64,000 nucleotides of DNA from PALSA-270 sp963770245 (GCA_963770245.1 CAVYOX010000008.1:558001-622000), one strand, 5' to 3'. Counted from the first letter of the stretch, positions 8,111 through 17,903 are shown. Numbers and translations: made by a program. Notes: generated from the letters alone by a model not told the origin.

Positions 8111-11100
8111 CGGTCCCCTCCGGTTCCGGCAGTTCGTCGCGTTCACTGGCGAACCACACGTAGAGCGTGGGCAGCAGAACGATGCTCATCACCAGGTCGG
8201 ATATCAAACCTCCGACGATGACGATGGCGAACGGCCGCTGCGAATCGGATCCGATGGCATGGGAGAAAGCCGCTGGCAGGAGGCCGAATGTTGCCACGAG
8301 CATCGTCATCATGATGGGGCGAAGCCTGAGAACTGCGCCTTCGATCGCGGCGTCCGTGATGGTGTAGCCGCGGGCGCGCAGCTGATTGATGTATTCCAGC
8401 ATGATGACTCCGGTCTGCACCGAGACGCCGAAAAGCGCCAGGAAGCCGACGCCAGAGGACACGCTGAAGTGGGTACCCGTGACCAGCAGCGCCACCAGTC
8501 CGCCGACCCGGGCCATGGCCACGTTGGTAAGAATCAGAAGTGCCCACTTCACCGACTTGAACATGGTGTAGAGAATGATGAAGATGATCAGGATGGTGAG
8601 CGGCACGATCACCAGCAATCTGGCTTCGGCTCGCTTCTCGCTTTCGTATTCTCCCGCCCACTCGAGGTGATAGCCTCGCGGCAACTGCACGTTCTGGTCG
8701 ATCTTGGCGATGGCTTCCTGGACGGTGGACCCCAGATCCCGGTCCCGCACTTCGAACCGAATGGCGACATAGCGCGAGTTTTTTTCGCGGTAGATGTCGT
8801 AGGCACCATCTTTGACCTGCACACTCGTCAGTTGCGCCAGAGACACGCGCTCGCCGGAAGGGGAAAGAAGGCGAATATCCTGAATCGCCTCTTTCGTATC
8901 CCGATATGGTTTCTGATAACGCACGGCTAAGTTGTAGACGGCCTCTCCTTGCAGGACTTGGCCGATCGGAAGACCGCCGACGGCGGTTTGAACGGCATCC
9001 TGCACATCCGCCACATTGATGCCAAACCGCGCAGCCGCTTGACGATCGACGGTGAGATCGAGATTGGGCTGGCCCGTATCGCGCTGCAGCCCCAGATCTT
9101 TGACTCCCTGAATCTGGGCCATCACATTCTTGATCTCTTCGCCCTTTTCCTCGAGAACGTCCAAGTCCGGCCCGTAGAGCTTGGCCGCAAGTCCGCCTTT
9201 GGTGCCGGTCAGCGTTTCATCCACGTTGTCTTCAATGGGCTGAGAGAAATTCCAGAAAGCCCCGGGATATTTCTCAAGCTCGCGATTCATGGCAGCGATC
9301 AGCTCATCTTTATCCTTATGGAAAACAGGCCGCCATCGATCCTTGGGCTTCAAGTCGACGAAATATTCGGTATTGCCGAATCCTCCCGTGTCGGTTCCGT
9401 CGTCGGGCGCTCCGGCTTGCGAGACGACCGTGGTAACTTCGGGAAACGACGCGAAGATGAGGCGAGATTGGGTAGCAAAGCGCTCCCCTTCCGTGAGGCT
9501 TGTGCTGTTCGCCATCGCACCACGGGCCCAAATCGCGCCTTCGTCGAGATGGGGCAAGAACTCCGAACCGATGATCCCGCTGAAGGCCAGGAATAGGCTC
9601 ACTGCCAGCGCCGCCAAGCCGATGCCAACCGTAAGCACACGATGGCCGAGGCACCAGCGCAGCCGCTTGCGGTATTGTTTGGTTAGGTAGGCCATGGCCG
9701 GGTTTTGCCATTCTTTGACTCCGCCGCGAAACAACATGCTGGCCAAAACCGGTGCCACCAAAATCGAGAAAGTCAGCGCGCCAAGCAGAGCAAAAGCAAC
9801 GGTCAAAGCCATCGGCCTGAATAACCGGCCCTCGACGCGTTGCAGGGTGAAGATCGGCATGTACGCCGTGATAATGATGGCGATGGCGTAGAATACCGGC
9901 CGCTGCACCTCATGCGACGCTTCGCGAATCGCTTGGGCCGGGCTTTTCATCAAGGTCGTGATGCGCCCCGACGAGGACGGACCGTTCTGGTTTTGCCGGT
10001 AACTCATGTGGCGAACGATGTTCTCCACCATGACCACCGCGCCGTCCACCACCATTCCGAAATCGAGTGCCCCCAACGACAGAAGGTTTGCCGGGACCTT
10101 ACTCAGGTCAAGCCAGATCGAGGCGAAGAGCAACGAGAATGGAATGGTCAGCGCCACGATGAAGGCGGCACGCACGTTGCCCAAAAAGACGAAGAGGATG
10201 ATGGTCACCAGGATCATCCCTTCCCCCAGGTTGTCCAAGACCGTGTGCGTCGTGTAGTGCAGCAGATCACTGCGGTCCAGCATGGGAATGAGCTTCACAC
10301 CTTCAGGCAAGATGCGCTCATTGAGCTGTTTAACTTTTTCGTGAATCCCCTCGAGCGTGGGCCCTTCCTCCGCGCCTTTTAACATCAGCACGCTGCCCTG
10401 GATGACATCGGGTTCATCAACGATCACGCCGTCCGGACGATGGGTCGCTCTCGCCATGTGTCCCAATCGAATTCGGGGGCCCATCTCAACGAACGCGATG
10501 TCTTTGACGCGAATCGCCGTCCCGTTTTTTGTGGTCAACACCGTCTGCTCAATATCCTGCAGATTGCGGTAGAGTCCGAGTCCGCGGACGTTCATCTGCT
10601 GCAAGCCCGTCTCCACGAAACTCCCGCCGGCGTTGATGTTGTTATTCTCGAGCTGTTGCTCCACTTGGCCGATGCTGAGTCCGTATGCCACCAGCTTGTT
10701 GGGGTCCACTCGCACCTGGTATTCGCGGGCCGTGCCGCCGAAGTCGGATACGTCTACGACATCTTTCACTGACTTGAATTCCTTGAGCAGGGTCCAGTCT
10801 TCGATCGACCTTTGCTCCATCAGGTCATAACTCGGATTGGTGCTCCGAATCGTGTACCAATAAATCTGACCCGTAAGGCTCCAATCCGTTCCTATTTGAG
10901 GCTGAACGCCAGGAGGCATCGAAACCAGGGTGAGCCTTTCGAGAACTTTCTGGCGGTTCCAGTCGTTGATGGACGCGTCATCAAAGATGAGCGTCATGAA
11001 CGAGAGGCCAAAGAGGGACTCGGATCGCAGCGCCGAAAGATGTGGAATTCCGTTGACCTGAATTTCGATGGGAATGGTGACCTGCTGCTCGACTTCCTCG

Positions 11101-11273
11101 GCGGAACGCCCGGGCCATTGGGAGATGATCGTCACATAGTTATCTGCAATATCCGGATAGGCCTCGATCGGCATGTCGTGGAAGGACAGGATCCCGGCGA
11201 AAGTCACCAGGATGGCGGCGGTGATCACCACGAAGCGGTTGTTTAGCGCGAAGTCTACGAGTTTGCGGATCAT
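8100..11273 (-). CDS. CzcA-like heavy-metal-type RND efflux pump (inner-membrane subunit)
   Basis: A 1057-residue RND transporter of the HME branch, driving proton-coupled export together with the adaptor and outer-membrane factor. Seen: helix 1 (residues about 10-30), MPIEAYPDIADNYVTI, the WPGRSAEEVEQQVTIPIE porter motif, helix 4 with the proton-relay block LDFGMVVDGAVVMVENI, the C-terminal GVIMLEYINQLRARG and RLRPIMMTMLVATFGLLPAA. The length is normal for the family. It lies 36 bases after the adaptor gene and overlaps the outer-membrane factor start. The HME type suggests a divalent cation or Cu/Ag, but the metal cannot be read from the sequence. Confidence 0.92.
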   Translation of the reverse strand: MIRKLVDFALNNRFVVITAAILVTFAGILSFHDMPIEAYPDIADNYVTIISQWPGRSAEEVEQQVTIPIEIQVNGIPHLSALRSESLFGLSFMTLIFDDASINDWNRQKVLERLTLVSMPPGVQPQIGTDWSLTGQIYWYTIRSTNPSYDLMEQRSIEDWTLLKEFKSVKDVVDVSDFGGTAREYQVRVDPNKLVAYGLSIGQVEQQLENNNINAGGSFVETGLQQMNVRGLGLYRNLQDIEQTVLTTKNGTAIRVKDIAFVEMGPRIRLGHMARATHRPDGVIVDEPDVIQGSVLMLKGAEEGPTLEGIHEKVKQLNERILPEGVKLIPMLDRSDLLHYTTHTVLDNLGEGMILVTIILFVFLGNVRAAFIVALTIPFSLLFASIWLDLSKVPANLLSLGALDFGMVVDGAVVMVENIVRHMSYRQNQNGPSSSGRITTLMKSPAQAIREASHEVQRPVFYAIAIIITAYMPIFTLQRVEGRLFRPMALTVAFALLGALTFSILVAPVLASMLFRGGVKEWQNPAMAYLTKQYRKRLRWCLGHRVLTVGIGLAALAVSLFLAFSGIIGSEFLPHLDEGAIWARGAMANSTSLTEGERFATQSRLIFASFPEVTTVVSQAGAPDDGTDTGGFGNTEYFVDLKPKDRWRPVFHKDKDELIAAMNRELEKYPGAFWNFSQPIEDNVDETLTGTKGGLAAKLYGPDLDVLEEKGEEIKNVMAQIQGVKDLGLQRDTGQPNLDLTVDRQAAARFGINVADVQDAVQTAVGGLPIGQVLQGEAVYNLAVRYQKPYRDTKEAIQDIRLLSPSGERVSLAQLTSVQVKDGAYDIYREKNSRYVAIRFEVRDRDLGSTVQEAIAKIDQNVQLPRGYHLEWAGEYESEKRAEARLLVIVPLTILIIFIILYTMFKSVKWALLILTNVAMARVGGLVALLVTGTHFSVSSGVGFLALFGVSVQTGVIMLEYINQLRARGYTITDAAIEGAVLRLRPIMMTMLVATFGLLPAAFSHAIGSDSQRPFAIVIVGGLISDLVMSIVLLPTLYVWFASERDELPEPEGTVEV

Positions 11274-11309
11274 CGCTGTTGTTTTTTCCCTGGGCCTGTG
11301 ATTTCCGCG

Positions 11310-12449
11310 TCACTCATTGTCGATTGCATTTTGCAGGGTGCCCGCATTGGACACGACCTGCTGGCCGGGCTGGAGCCCGCTTAGAATCTCTTGCATCTGA
11401 TTCGGCAACTGCGCGCCACTGGTGACCTGGGTTCGGCGAAATTTTCCTTGCGCAGGAACGAAAACCCAGTCGCGATCGTGCAAATGCAGGACCGCGGACG
11501 CCGGCACGGACGTGTAGGTATGCCTCTCCTGGCTGAAGAAGGTGGCCGTGGCGAACATGCCCGGACGCATCATCCCGCTTGGGTTGGGTACTTCCAGGCG
11601 AACTTTGGCTGTGCGAATATTCGGATCGAGAATGTACCCAATGTTGCTGATCCTGCCTTTGAGAACCTTGTCGGGATAAGCCGTCAACTTGATGTTGGCA
11701 GTTTCACCCAGCCGCACGTTGGCCATGTCGTTTTCGTAGACGTCGCAAACGATCCATACCGTGGTCAAGTCCGAAATCGTGAATGGGTTCGGCGATGAGT
11801 AGGACTGCACGCTCGCCGCGATCGTAACTTCTTGATCGGTGATCACGCCCGTGATGGGCGCGACAATGTCCACGATACCGTTGGGTTTGTCGGGATCGTT
11901 GCCCAGGAGCCGAAGATGCTCAGTTGCGGTCTCAAGGGTAGTCTTGGCGTCATCTTCGGTGTCTTGCGCGACCTCGAGGTCTTGCGTAGCGATGGCGCCG
12001 TGAGCATACATGTCCTTGGCTCGATCCAACTGCTTTCGCGCGAGAAGCTCGTCGGAGACGGCCTTGCGATAGGCGTCGAAACCTCCCGCAACGTCATCGC
12101 TGCGCACGCGCAGCAAGACTTGGCCTTTTTCCACGGTGTCGCCGAGGCGTGCGCGGATGTCTACAACGCGACCGGAGGCCAACGTAATCACGGGTACATT
12201 CCGCGAGATGTCCGGAAGCACCACGCCGGTGGCGACCAACTCCGCTGAGGCTTGGTATTGGGCCGCGGTTACGATCGGATACTGCTCCGGATGCTCCACC
12301 GCGAAGAAGGTGACGTCCACGCCCGGAATCACTTTAGCGGGCGGTGGCGCTTCCGCCGCCGGATCCGCTTTCGCGCTACAGCCGCTCAGAGCCAGCAGTA
12401 AAAGGATGGAGACAAGGAGAAAACAGATTTCCCAACCTTTGTTCTTCAT
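11310..12449 (-). CDS. RND efflux periplasmic adaptor (membrane fusion lipoprotein)
   Basis: A 379-residue HlyD/CusB-type adaptor. The N-terminus has a lipobox (LALSGC, Cys24), so it is anchored as a lipoprotein. It contains a barrel-sandwich hybrid (VITLASGRVVDIRARLGDTVEKGQ), a short helical hairpin with YRKAVSDELLARKQLDRAKDMYAHGAIATQ, a second lipoyl half (IVDIVAPITGVITDQEV), and beta-barrel and membrane-proximal domains (VRLGETANIKLTAYPD, VPASAVLHLHDRDWVFV). It is the first gene of the adaptor-pump-channel set. A GGGGA element lies about 11 bases before the ATG. Confidence 0.9.
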   Translation of the reverse strand: MKNKGWEICFLLVSILLLLALSGCSAKADPAAEAPPPAKVIPGVDVTFFAVEHPEQYPIVTAAQYQASAELVATGVVLPDISRNVPVITLASGRVVDIRARLGDTVEKGQVLLRVRSDDVAGGFDAYRKAVSDELLARKQLDRAKDMYAHGAIATQDLEVAQDTEDDAKTTLETATEHLRLLGNDPDKPNGIVDIVAPITGVITDQEVTIAASVQSYSSPNPFTISDLTTVWIVCDVYENDMANVRLGETANIKLTAYPDKVLKGRISNIGYILDPNIRTAKVRLEVPNPSGMMRPGMFATATFFSQERHTYTSVPASAVLHLHDRDWVFVPAQGKFRRTQVTSGAQLPNQMQEILSGLQPGQQVVSNAGTLQNAIDNE

Positions 12450-12638
12450 AAGGGTCTAGTCCCCTTGCGGCACATGCTTGACCTCTCACCCGCTCATCAC
12501 CCGCCTGAGTGTCTTGGCTCGGCCTGACCATCGCATCACAAGCAGAATGAAGACGGAGTGAACGAACAATAAAGTGTTCATAAGAACCGTCCTGCCGCTC
12601 CCGCAGCCCAACCCCGGGGGAGGAGACGCAGAGCAGCA

Positions 12639-12658
12639 TCGGAGACCTAAGTCTCCGA
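12639..12658. other. 8-bp stem / 4-base loop hairpin in the 12450-12729 gap
   Basis: TCGGAGAC-CTAA-GTCTCCGA is a perfect inverted repeat lying downstream of the barrel gene (12730-14790, minus strand). No U-tract follows on either strand, so a role as a terminator is weak. Nothing else is evident between the two genes. Confidence 0.3.
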
Positions 12659-12729
12659 ATGCCGCTCGGGGGGCAGGTCGCGCGTTGTCCTGTCTTCAAC
12701 CAAGAAGACCGAGAGCGAAACATAGAGAC

Positions 12730-14790
12730 CTAGAACTTGACCATGATGGCCATCCTGAGACTGGGTTCATCCTTCCGCATGTCGGGAAACCATACGCCGC
12801 CGTGCGAACCGCAATTGGTTTGGGCGACTGGGAGGTTAGAGCCGAGCACGTTGGTGGGGTTGTTGGGGTCTGGCGCCCACCCAATTCCGGCCGAACTTCC
12901 GTCATTGCAGACATAGTCGGCAGGCGAGCCATTGTTGCCGCCCGGAGGCGTAATTCCACCACGGCCGGTAAAGTAAGGCTGATTCGCGTGGCGATAACCG
13001 AACTCCCAGAGGAACGAGATGTACTGTCTGGGCATGTAATAGAAGCTGACGGTATTGTCCCAGGCTTTGTACTGTGACCCAGGAAAGGTTGGGAAGTATG
13101 GCGATCCGGAAACAGCATCCGCCCCGTTGATCGGAGGCAACAGGGTGAGGTACCGTCCCGGATTATCCAGCACGCCGCCACCAAGGGTTATCGCATACAG
13201 ATCCTTCTTAAACCAGAAGCGGTTGTAAGCCATCCAACCCGCGAAGTCCTGCTTGTATTCATAGATCTGGCCATTGGTCCTTTTGTTCTGATAGCAGGCC
13301 ACACCTGAACCGTATTCGCATCCCAGATCACCGGTGAGGGAGAACGCCATCTTGTCGAGGAACTTACTCGGGTTGTCGTAGTACTTGACCTCAACACTGT
13401 CGTCGGTGTGGATACGCGAGCGGCCGCCGTTCAGTCCCAGCGTATCTTCGCCCATGCCGTAGTTGTTGAAGACCAGCGAAATCCACTGCTTCGGACGGTA
13501 TAGAATCTGCCCGCCCAAACCGGGCCGGTTGCCGAACCTGGCATAGGATTGCCATCCATTGATGATCCAAGGCTCAATTTTCAGTTTGTCGGTGGGGAAC
13601 CACTGAATGCGCAGCCCATTGAAAAACCAGGGCGTATTGGACGATACGTACGAGGGCTGGTAGGCCCAGTTATCGAAGTTGTAGTAACTGAAGAGACCGA
13701 TATAGGAAACGAAGATACCCGCGTCCACGTTAAGCCCGTGGTTCACATCGAAGTGGTAGCCGCCGTAGGCTTCAGCAAAATACTTGTAGGCGCCACGTAG
13801 ATCCCATTGTCCACGTCCGACACTGCCGTCGTTCCGCGGTGTGGTGACGGCGAACATTCCCCCCATGGTCAGAAGCCTGCCGCGAACATTTTGCCAGTGG
13901 AAGTCGCCGCCTACGCTGATCTGCTCCACTTGAATCTCGTTTGAGCGGAAGATCTCCGTCGAGCCGCCCAGTGTGTCATCCGCGGGATGGTTGAAGCTAC
14001 TTACGAAGTCGGTGTCAAAGCGGATTTCTGGAGTGAAGAATTTCGAATCCCACACCGCGTCCTTGTTGTGAGGACTGCCGTTCAGCCAGGACCAATCAGC
14101 GAAAGCAAAAGGCACCGACGGGGGTTGTTTTTCGGGTTTTGCCGCCGGGGTCGCCACGGACTCGGTCTGGGGCACGGCTGGTGCGGCTGGTCCCAGAGCC
14201 GGCGCGGGAGCATTTGCGCTCTCCACAGGCCCAGCCGCGGCCGGGGATGGCGGTTCTGGGGCGGCATTGGCCTTCAGTTGCAATTCGAGCTGCTCAATGC
14301 GCGCCTTCAAAGCTTCCAGTTCTTTTGCCACCGCGTCAGATACTGCCGAGTCTGTGACACTCGGTCGTGGGGTTAGCGTTGGGGTCGTCGTGACCGCACC
14401 GTTCGCCGCGGTGACGTCCGCTTGCACAGTTTCGCCGGCCGCCACATCCACCGAGGTCAATGGCGGGTTGGCTAACTCTTCGTTCACCGCCACCAACTGA
14501 TAGTGTCCCGGCTTGAGGTTCTCCACCACAAAGGTCCCGGCTAAGCCGCTCATGACGTTGCGATCATCGTTGTCTTCCACGCCGTGCACGAAAACCTTCA
14601 CCCGTGCCAACGGCTGTCCATGAGAGTTGCGAGTAACCCCATAAACGCTACCGAGCCCTGGCGTGCCCTGGGTGACTTCAGTGCCCGCCTGCGCGCTGCG
14701 CGCGAACAACACCGAGACGCAAATGATCACCAATAAGGTGCTGACATCTTTGCGAAGAATAGTCGTCATTTCGGTCGCTCTGCCCTTCAT
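12730..14790 (-). CDS. outer-membrane beta-barrel protein with an N-terminal carboxypeptidase-like regulatory domain (BBP2-like porin)
   Basis: A 686-residue exported protein. After the signal peptide (to about residue 34) comes a CarboxypepD-reg-like beta-sandwich (SVYGVTRNSHGQPLARVKVFV, AGTFVVENLKPGHYQLVAV), a helical segment with KELEALKARIEQLELQL, an Ala/Pro linker, and a barrel of about 400 residues rich in Trp/Tyr/Gly that ends RMAIMVKF, a typical C-terminal aromatic. Cysteine pairs occur at the end (YVCNDG, TNCGSHGG). The start at 14790 is chosen because AGGAGG lies 7 bases upstream; the 46 codons before it look non-coding. It is likely a porin or uptake channel; the substrate is unknown. 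Confidence 0.8.
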   Translation of the reverse strand: MKGRATEMTTILRKDVSTLLVIICVSVLFARSAQAGTEVTQGTPGLGSVYGVTRNSHGQPLARVKVFVHGVEDNDDRNVMSGLAGTFVVENLKPGHYQLVAVNEELANPPLTSVDVAAGETVQADVTAANGAVTTTPTLTPRPSVTDSAVSDAVAKELEALKARIEQLELQLKANAAPEPPSPAAAGPVESANAPAPALGPAAPAVPQTESVATPAAKPEKQPPSVPFAFADWSWLNGSPHNKDAVWDSKFFTPEIRFDTDFVSSFNHPADDTLGGSTEIFRSNEIQVEQISVGGDFHWQNVRGRLLTMGGMFAVTTPRNDGSVGRGQWDLRGAYKYFAEAYGGYHFDVNHGLNVDAGIFVSYIGLFSYYNFDNWAYQPSYVSSNTPWFFNGLRIQWFPTDKLKIEPWIINGWQSYARFGNRPGLGGQILYRPKQWISLVFNNYGMGEDTLGLNGGRSRIHTDDSVEVKYYDNPSKFLDKMAFSLTGDLGCEYGSGVACYQNKRTNGQIYEYKQDFAGWMAYNRFWFKKDLYAITLGGGVLDNPGRYLTLLPPINGADAVSGSPYFPTFPGSQYKAWDNTVSFYYMPRQYISFLWEFGYRHANQPYFTGRGGITPPGGNNGSPADYVCNDGSSAGIGWAPDPNNPTNVLGSNLPVAQTNCGSHGGVWFPDMRKDEPSLRMAIMVKF

Positions 14791-15072
14791 CTGATCGCCT
14801 CCTGCGAGATCGCCATCATTTGCCGCGCCATATCGCCCTAATTCGCAATTAGAGATCACACAAGGTAAGCGGAGCATTGGTTGTCGTCCAATAGATAATT
14901 CTTTTTGTTGCGATAACTTATTAGCCATAAGTTATTGCTAATGACCACCCTGCGTGTCATAACCTACCTCTTGGCCTTGGCGACTTTGGCATTTCAGGTA
15001 TTCGTACTTTCGAATAGGTTGTTGATTGTTTCTTTCTGCGACTCAATCCTCATTCAACACGTCAACGCGCAA

Positions 15073-15115
15073 GGATCCTATAAAGACTGCATAAAATGTT
15101 TATTAAGAAATGAAA
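15073..15115 (-). promoter_or_regulatory. CATAAAATGTTTATT element upstream of the barrel gene
   Basis: An AT-rich element (read on the minus strand: TTAATAAACATTTTATGCAG) that shares ACATTTTATG with elements in front of the genes at 16601-16954 and, more loosely, 15273-16241. The rest of the 14791-15272 gap is AT rich and holds no convincing gene. Confidence 0.4.
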
Positions 15116-15272
15116 TACTCCAAATTGGTAGGTTCTAAATAGGCTGGAACAACGTTCGTCGTCGGGAGCCGCGCAAGAGGGGACTTTTGCTAGCGTGCAC
15201 GACAAGAGGCTTGTGCATTGGTACCGCTCGTCCACCAACCGATGCAGTATGCTGCAGTATATCTATAAGATG

Positions 15273-16241
15273 TTAGTCGAGGATCGCCTGCAGTCTCTTA
15301 GTAGCTTGACGACCGTTCTCATCGGAGGTCCATCCTGGCACTTCCGCGGGATGCGGAAGGCGATGGCCGGTCGCGGCTTTGAGTGCGGTTGCCAAGGCCA
15401 CTTCCATTAGGGCCCTGGCTCTGGTGGCTGCGGTCCGGCTACGAAACAGCCCAAATCGAACTTCGGGAAGAACGGGCAGCCTGGCGTGCTTGACTTCTCT
15501 GATCCCCGTGTTCCGCACGGTTTCGCGCAGCAGCGCCGATACCCCCAGGCCAGACTCGACCGCTGCCAGGGTCGCGTCCAGGCCGGCGCTTTCAAACACC
15601 ACTCGCCAGTCCCAGCCGGCCCGGCGTAAAGAAAGCAATATTTCATCGCGCCACGAGCCGGCGCTTTCGCACAGGACCAGGGGCAAGGTCTTGAACGGAT
15701 CGATAGAGAGATCTGTGCTAGCAAACCATGCCAGCCGCGATCTCCACGCAATGACCGGCAGGCCTGCAATCCGAGTGGGATCACTGATGATGAAGTCCAG
15801 TTCACCTTGGGTAAGCAGAAAGTCGAGTTTTGCTGGCCCAGCTACCGTAAGCATCAACTCGACATCGGGATGAGATCTCTGGAAACGCTTGAGCGCCGGC
15901 GTCAGGCCGGCAAGTGCCGTCTCCTCGCTGAGCCCCAGGCGAACCGGCCCAGAGGCGGATTCTTCGCGAAGGCGTGCCAGCGCCTCTTCATTGAGATCGA
16001 CGGCCCGATTGGCGTAGGCCACTAGCAGTTCGCCGTGACCGGTCAGTTTTACCCCACCGCGGCTTCGGGAAAATAGCTTCCGGCCTATGATTTTTTCCAG
16101 CCGCAGCATCTGTTGGCTCACTGCTGGTTGAGTCTTAGAGACCGCTGCCGCAGTCCGGCCCATACTTCCGTGCTGAACTACAGCGAGAAACGTGCGCAGA
16201 AGGCTGAGCTCCAAATCTTCTCGATCGGTGGTTATTGCCAT
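15273..16241 (-). CDS. LysR-family transcriptional regulator
   Basis: 322 residues. The N-terminal winged helix-turn-helix reads LELSLLRTFLAVVQHGSMGRTAAAVSKTQPAVSQQMLRLEKIIGRKLFSR, followed by the linker helix (LLVAYANRAVDLNEEAL) and a substrate-binding domain (PVRLGLSEETALAGLTPALKRFQ, DFIISDP, VESGLGVSALL). The family binds DNA as tetramers and responds to small effectors. The ATG at 16241 has only a weak Shine-Dalgarno. The gene sits between the barrel gene and the small secreted protein, all on the minus strand. A 58-bp conserved element lies just upstream (16303-16360). The target and effector are unknown. Confidence 0.92.
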   Translation of the reverse strand: MAITTDREDLELSLLRTFLAVVQHGSMGRTAAAVSKTQPAVSQQMLRLEKIIGRKLFSRSRGGVKLTGHGELLVAYANRAVDLNEEALARLREESASGPVRLGLSEETALAGLTPALKRFQRSHPDVELMLTVAGPAKLDFLLTQGELDFIISDPTRIAGLPVIAWRSRLAWFASTDLSIDPFKTLPLVLCESAGSWRDEILLSLRRAGWDWRVVFESAGLDATLAAVESGLGVSALLRETVRNTGIREVKHARLPVLPEVRFGLFRSRTAATRARALMEVALATALKAATGHRLPHPAEVPGWTSDENGRQATKRLQAILD

Positions 16242-16302
16242 ATGAGATACCTACTCGGTCCGACTTGGAAAAGCTTCACCCATTGAACCGTAAAATGCCG
16301 GC

Positions 16303-16360
16303 CATGAAGAATTCGTGAAAAATCTTCATTAAAACTTTAACTGGATCCCATAAAACTTTT
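16303..16360 (-). promoter_or_regulatory. shared upstream element A (LysR gene)
   Basis: On the minus strand this reads AAAAGTTTTATG, 22 bases later AAAGTTTTAATG, then AGATTTTTCACGAATTC and TTCATG. The same order and spacing occur at 17039-17095 in front of the small secreted protein. TTCAC and TTCAT half-sites are 11 bases apart, as for OmpR/PhoB-type regulators. The link to the KdpE-like regulator is inferred. Confidence 0.5.
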
Positions 16361-16429
16361 GACTATCTCCGAATACACGCAGAATCCCAGGGCCGTGTTT
16401 CACGAGCGTGCCGGCAGGCTGCCAAGCTC

Positions 16430-16457
16430 AACGAGGATCCCTCCCGGGATCCTCGTT
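16430..16457. terminator. 11-bp stem, 6-base loop hairpin downstream of the 16601-16954 gene
   Basis: AACGAGGATCC, a CTCCCG loop, then GGATCCTCGTT form a perfect strong hairpin between the small secreted gene and the LysR gene. No U-tract follows on the minus strand, so it may attenuate rather than terminate. I see no gene in 16242-16600. Confidence 0.45.
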
Positions 16458-16600
16458 AGCGGTTTACAACCCTAGTCTCGTGCGTGTCTATGAAGCCTCC
16501 ATTCAAGCGTCAAAGAGTGGGCGAGTTCTACGCGGCGCCCACCAATGATGCCACCCGCCGGAGACACGCCTGGCCTTCGGCACGTCGATTCCGGTCCGAG

Positions 16601-16954
16601 CTACTCGCCCTTCGTGGCACGGCCAATCGTCGCTACGTCCATCGTAGTTCCGTCCACAAGTCCAGTTACCTTTACCCTGGCAGACATGAATTTCAAAAGC
16701 CGATCCTTGTCGCCTTGGAGCTTGTAAACCTTGTCCTGGGTAACCAGAACGATGTCGTCACCCTCGCTCACCGACTGAAGAGCCCAACTAAACTGCGTAT
16801 AGCCCTTGTGCATCGGTTGGATACCCTGGCAACGGGCGCAGCTCATCGTTCCTGTAAGTGTGATTTCGGTGTTCGCCGAATGGGCAGGGCGCACAGCAGT
16901 CATGCCCAATGCTAAAAAACTAGCCAAAAACATAACTCGATAGATAGTCCTCAT
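16601..16954 (-). CDS. small secreted protein with a CxxC motif
   Basis: 117 residues: signal peptide (1-27, ending AHSA), then TEITLTGTMSCARCQGIQPMHKGYTQFSW with a CARC pair, and a beta-rich part (VTQDKVYKLQGDKDRLLKFMSARVKVTGLVDGTTMDVATI) that resembles small acidobacterial proteins with a 'TLTG...KVYKLQGD...V.VTG' pattern, possibly an OB-fold. The CxxC could bind a metal or form a disulfide. Start: AAGGAG lies 6 bases before the ATG. A regulatory element lies upstream at 17039-17095. Confidence 0.75.
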   Translation of the reverse strand: MRTIYRVMFLASFLALGMTAVRPAHSANTEITLTGTMSCARCQGIQPMHKGYTQFSWALQSVSEGDDIVLVTQDKVYKLQGDKDRLLKFMSARVKVTGLVDGTTMDVATIGRATKGE

Positions 16955-17038
16955 GTTCGTCTCCTTCGAAACTCGAGGCCGAGGTTCCTATGGTCGCAAG
17001 CTCTATTGGTGAACATAGATCGCAGGGTATGGAGAAAA

Positions 17039-17095
17039 CGTGAAGATTTTCACAAATCTCCATAAAATGTTTGTTTCCGCTGCATAAAAATTTTA
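17039..17095 (-). promoter_or_regulatory. shared upstream element B (small secreted protein gene)
   Basis: The minus strand reads AAAATTTTTATGCAG, then AAACATTTTATGGAG, then ATTTGTGAAAATCTTCACG. It aligns over about 56 bases with element A upstream of the LysR gene, with the two TTTTATG-type blocks again 22 bases apart. Confidence 0.5.
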
Positions 17096-17165
17096 GCTGG
17101 GGCTTGTTACTTTGGTACTTCAGCTACATCCCACTAAGGCTCTTATCCTCGCCTCTGGGCCAGCT

Positions 17166-17903
17166 TCATTCGTCGGCGCCGGCCGAGAACCGGGGATCGG
17201 ATGGGTCGCAGAATCGGTAACCCACCCAGGGTTCGGTGATGATGTATTTTGGGCTCGCGGGATCGTTTTCGATTTTCTTACGAAGCGTTCTGACGTAGGA
17301 CCGCAGGTAGTCGAGTTCTGTTCCGTACTCCGGCCCCCAGATCGCACGCAGCAATTTGGCGTGGGTGAGAGGCGCACCCTGGTTTCGCATGAGTAGCGCC
17401 AGTAAGTCAAATTCTGTCGGCGTCAGGTGAATTAGACCCCCAGCTTTTCGCAGACTGTGGCGCTCAAGATCCATCTCCAGATCGGCTACTCGAATTACTG
17501 TTGGTTGGATTGCGCTATCCGCCTCGAGTCTGCGGATCACGGCCCGCATTCGTGCCACCAGTTCGCGAAAGCGAACCGGTTTTGTGACGTAGTCGTCGGC
17601 GCCTGCCTCCAGAGCCCGCACCATGTCATTCTCTGCATCTCGCACGGTCACCATCAAGATCCCGACCTTGGGAGCGAGCGCGCGAATCTCGCGGCAGGCC
17701 TCCACTCCACCGATCCCTGGCATGTTGATGTCGAGCAGCACCAAATCAAAAGGGTGCTGAGGCAGGATGTCGACGGCTTCTTCCCCGCTACGTGCTTCCT
17801 CGATGGCAAAGCCGCTGGCGGTCAGTGACGTGCGAAATACTTTGCGCAAAGCGGGCTCGTCATCGACCACCAGTACATGAAGTGGGCGCGGTGCCATAAT
17901 CAT
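17166..17903 (-). CDS. OmpR/PhoB-family response regulator, KdpE-like
   Basis: 245 residues. The receiver domain has VLVVDDEPALRKVFRTSL, the phosphoacceptor Asp in DLVLLDINMPG, and the conserved Lys in GADDYVTKPVRFREL. The C-terminal winged helix has HLTPTEFDLLALLMRNQGAPLTHAKLLRAIWG, LRSYVRTLRKKIE and EPWVGYRF, closest in style to KdpE. Homology starts at APRPLHVLVVDDEP, so the ATG at 17903 is used; longer in-frame starts reach 18074 (GTG). It follows the sensor kinase gene on the same strand with about 180 bases between, which hold an element like A and B. No kdpFABC genes are in the window, so the target need not be potassium transport. Confidence 0.88.
   Translation of the reverse strand: MIMAPRPLHVLVVDDEPALRKVFRTSLTASGFAIEEARSGEEAVDILPQHPFDLVLLDINMPGIGGVEACREIRALAPKVGILMVTVRDAENDMVRALEAGADDYVTKPVRFRELVARMRAVIRRLEADSAIQPTVIRVADLEMDLERHSLRKAGGLIHLTPTEFDLLALLMRNQGAPLTHAKLLRAIWGPEYGTELDYLRSYVRTLRKKIENDPASPKYIITEPWVGYRFCDPSDPRFSAGADE

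Noticed and set aside
14935..15138. Plus-strand open frame of 67 codons with a hydrophobic start
   Set aside because: Lies in the AT-rich upstream region of the barrel gene; overlaps a shared regulatory element and has no ribosome site.
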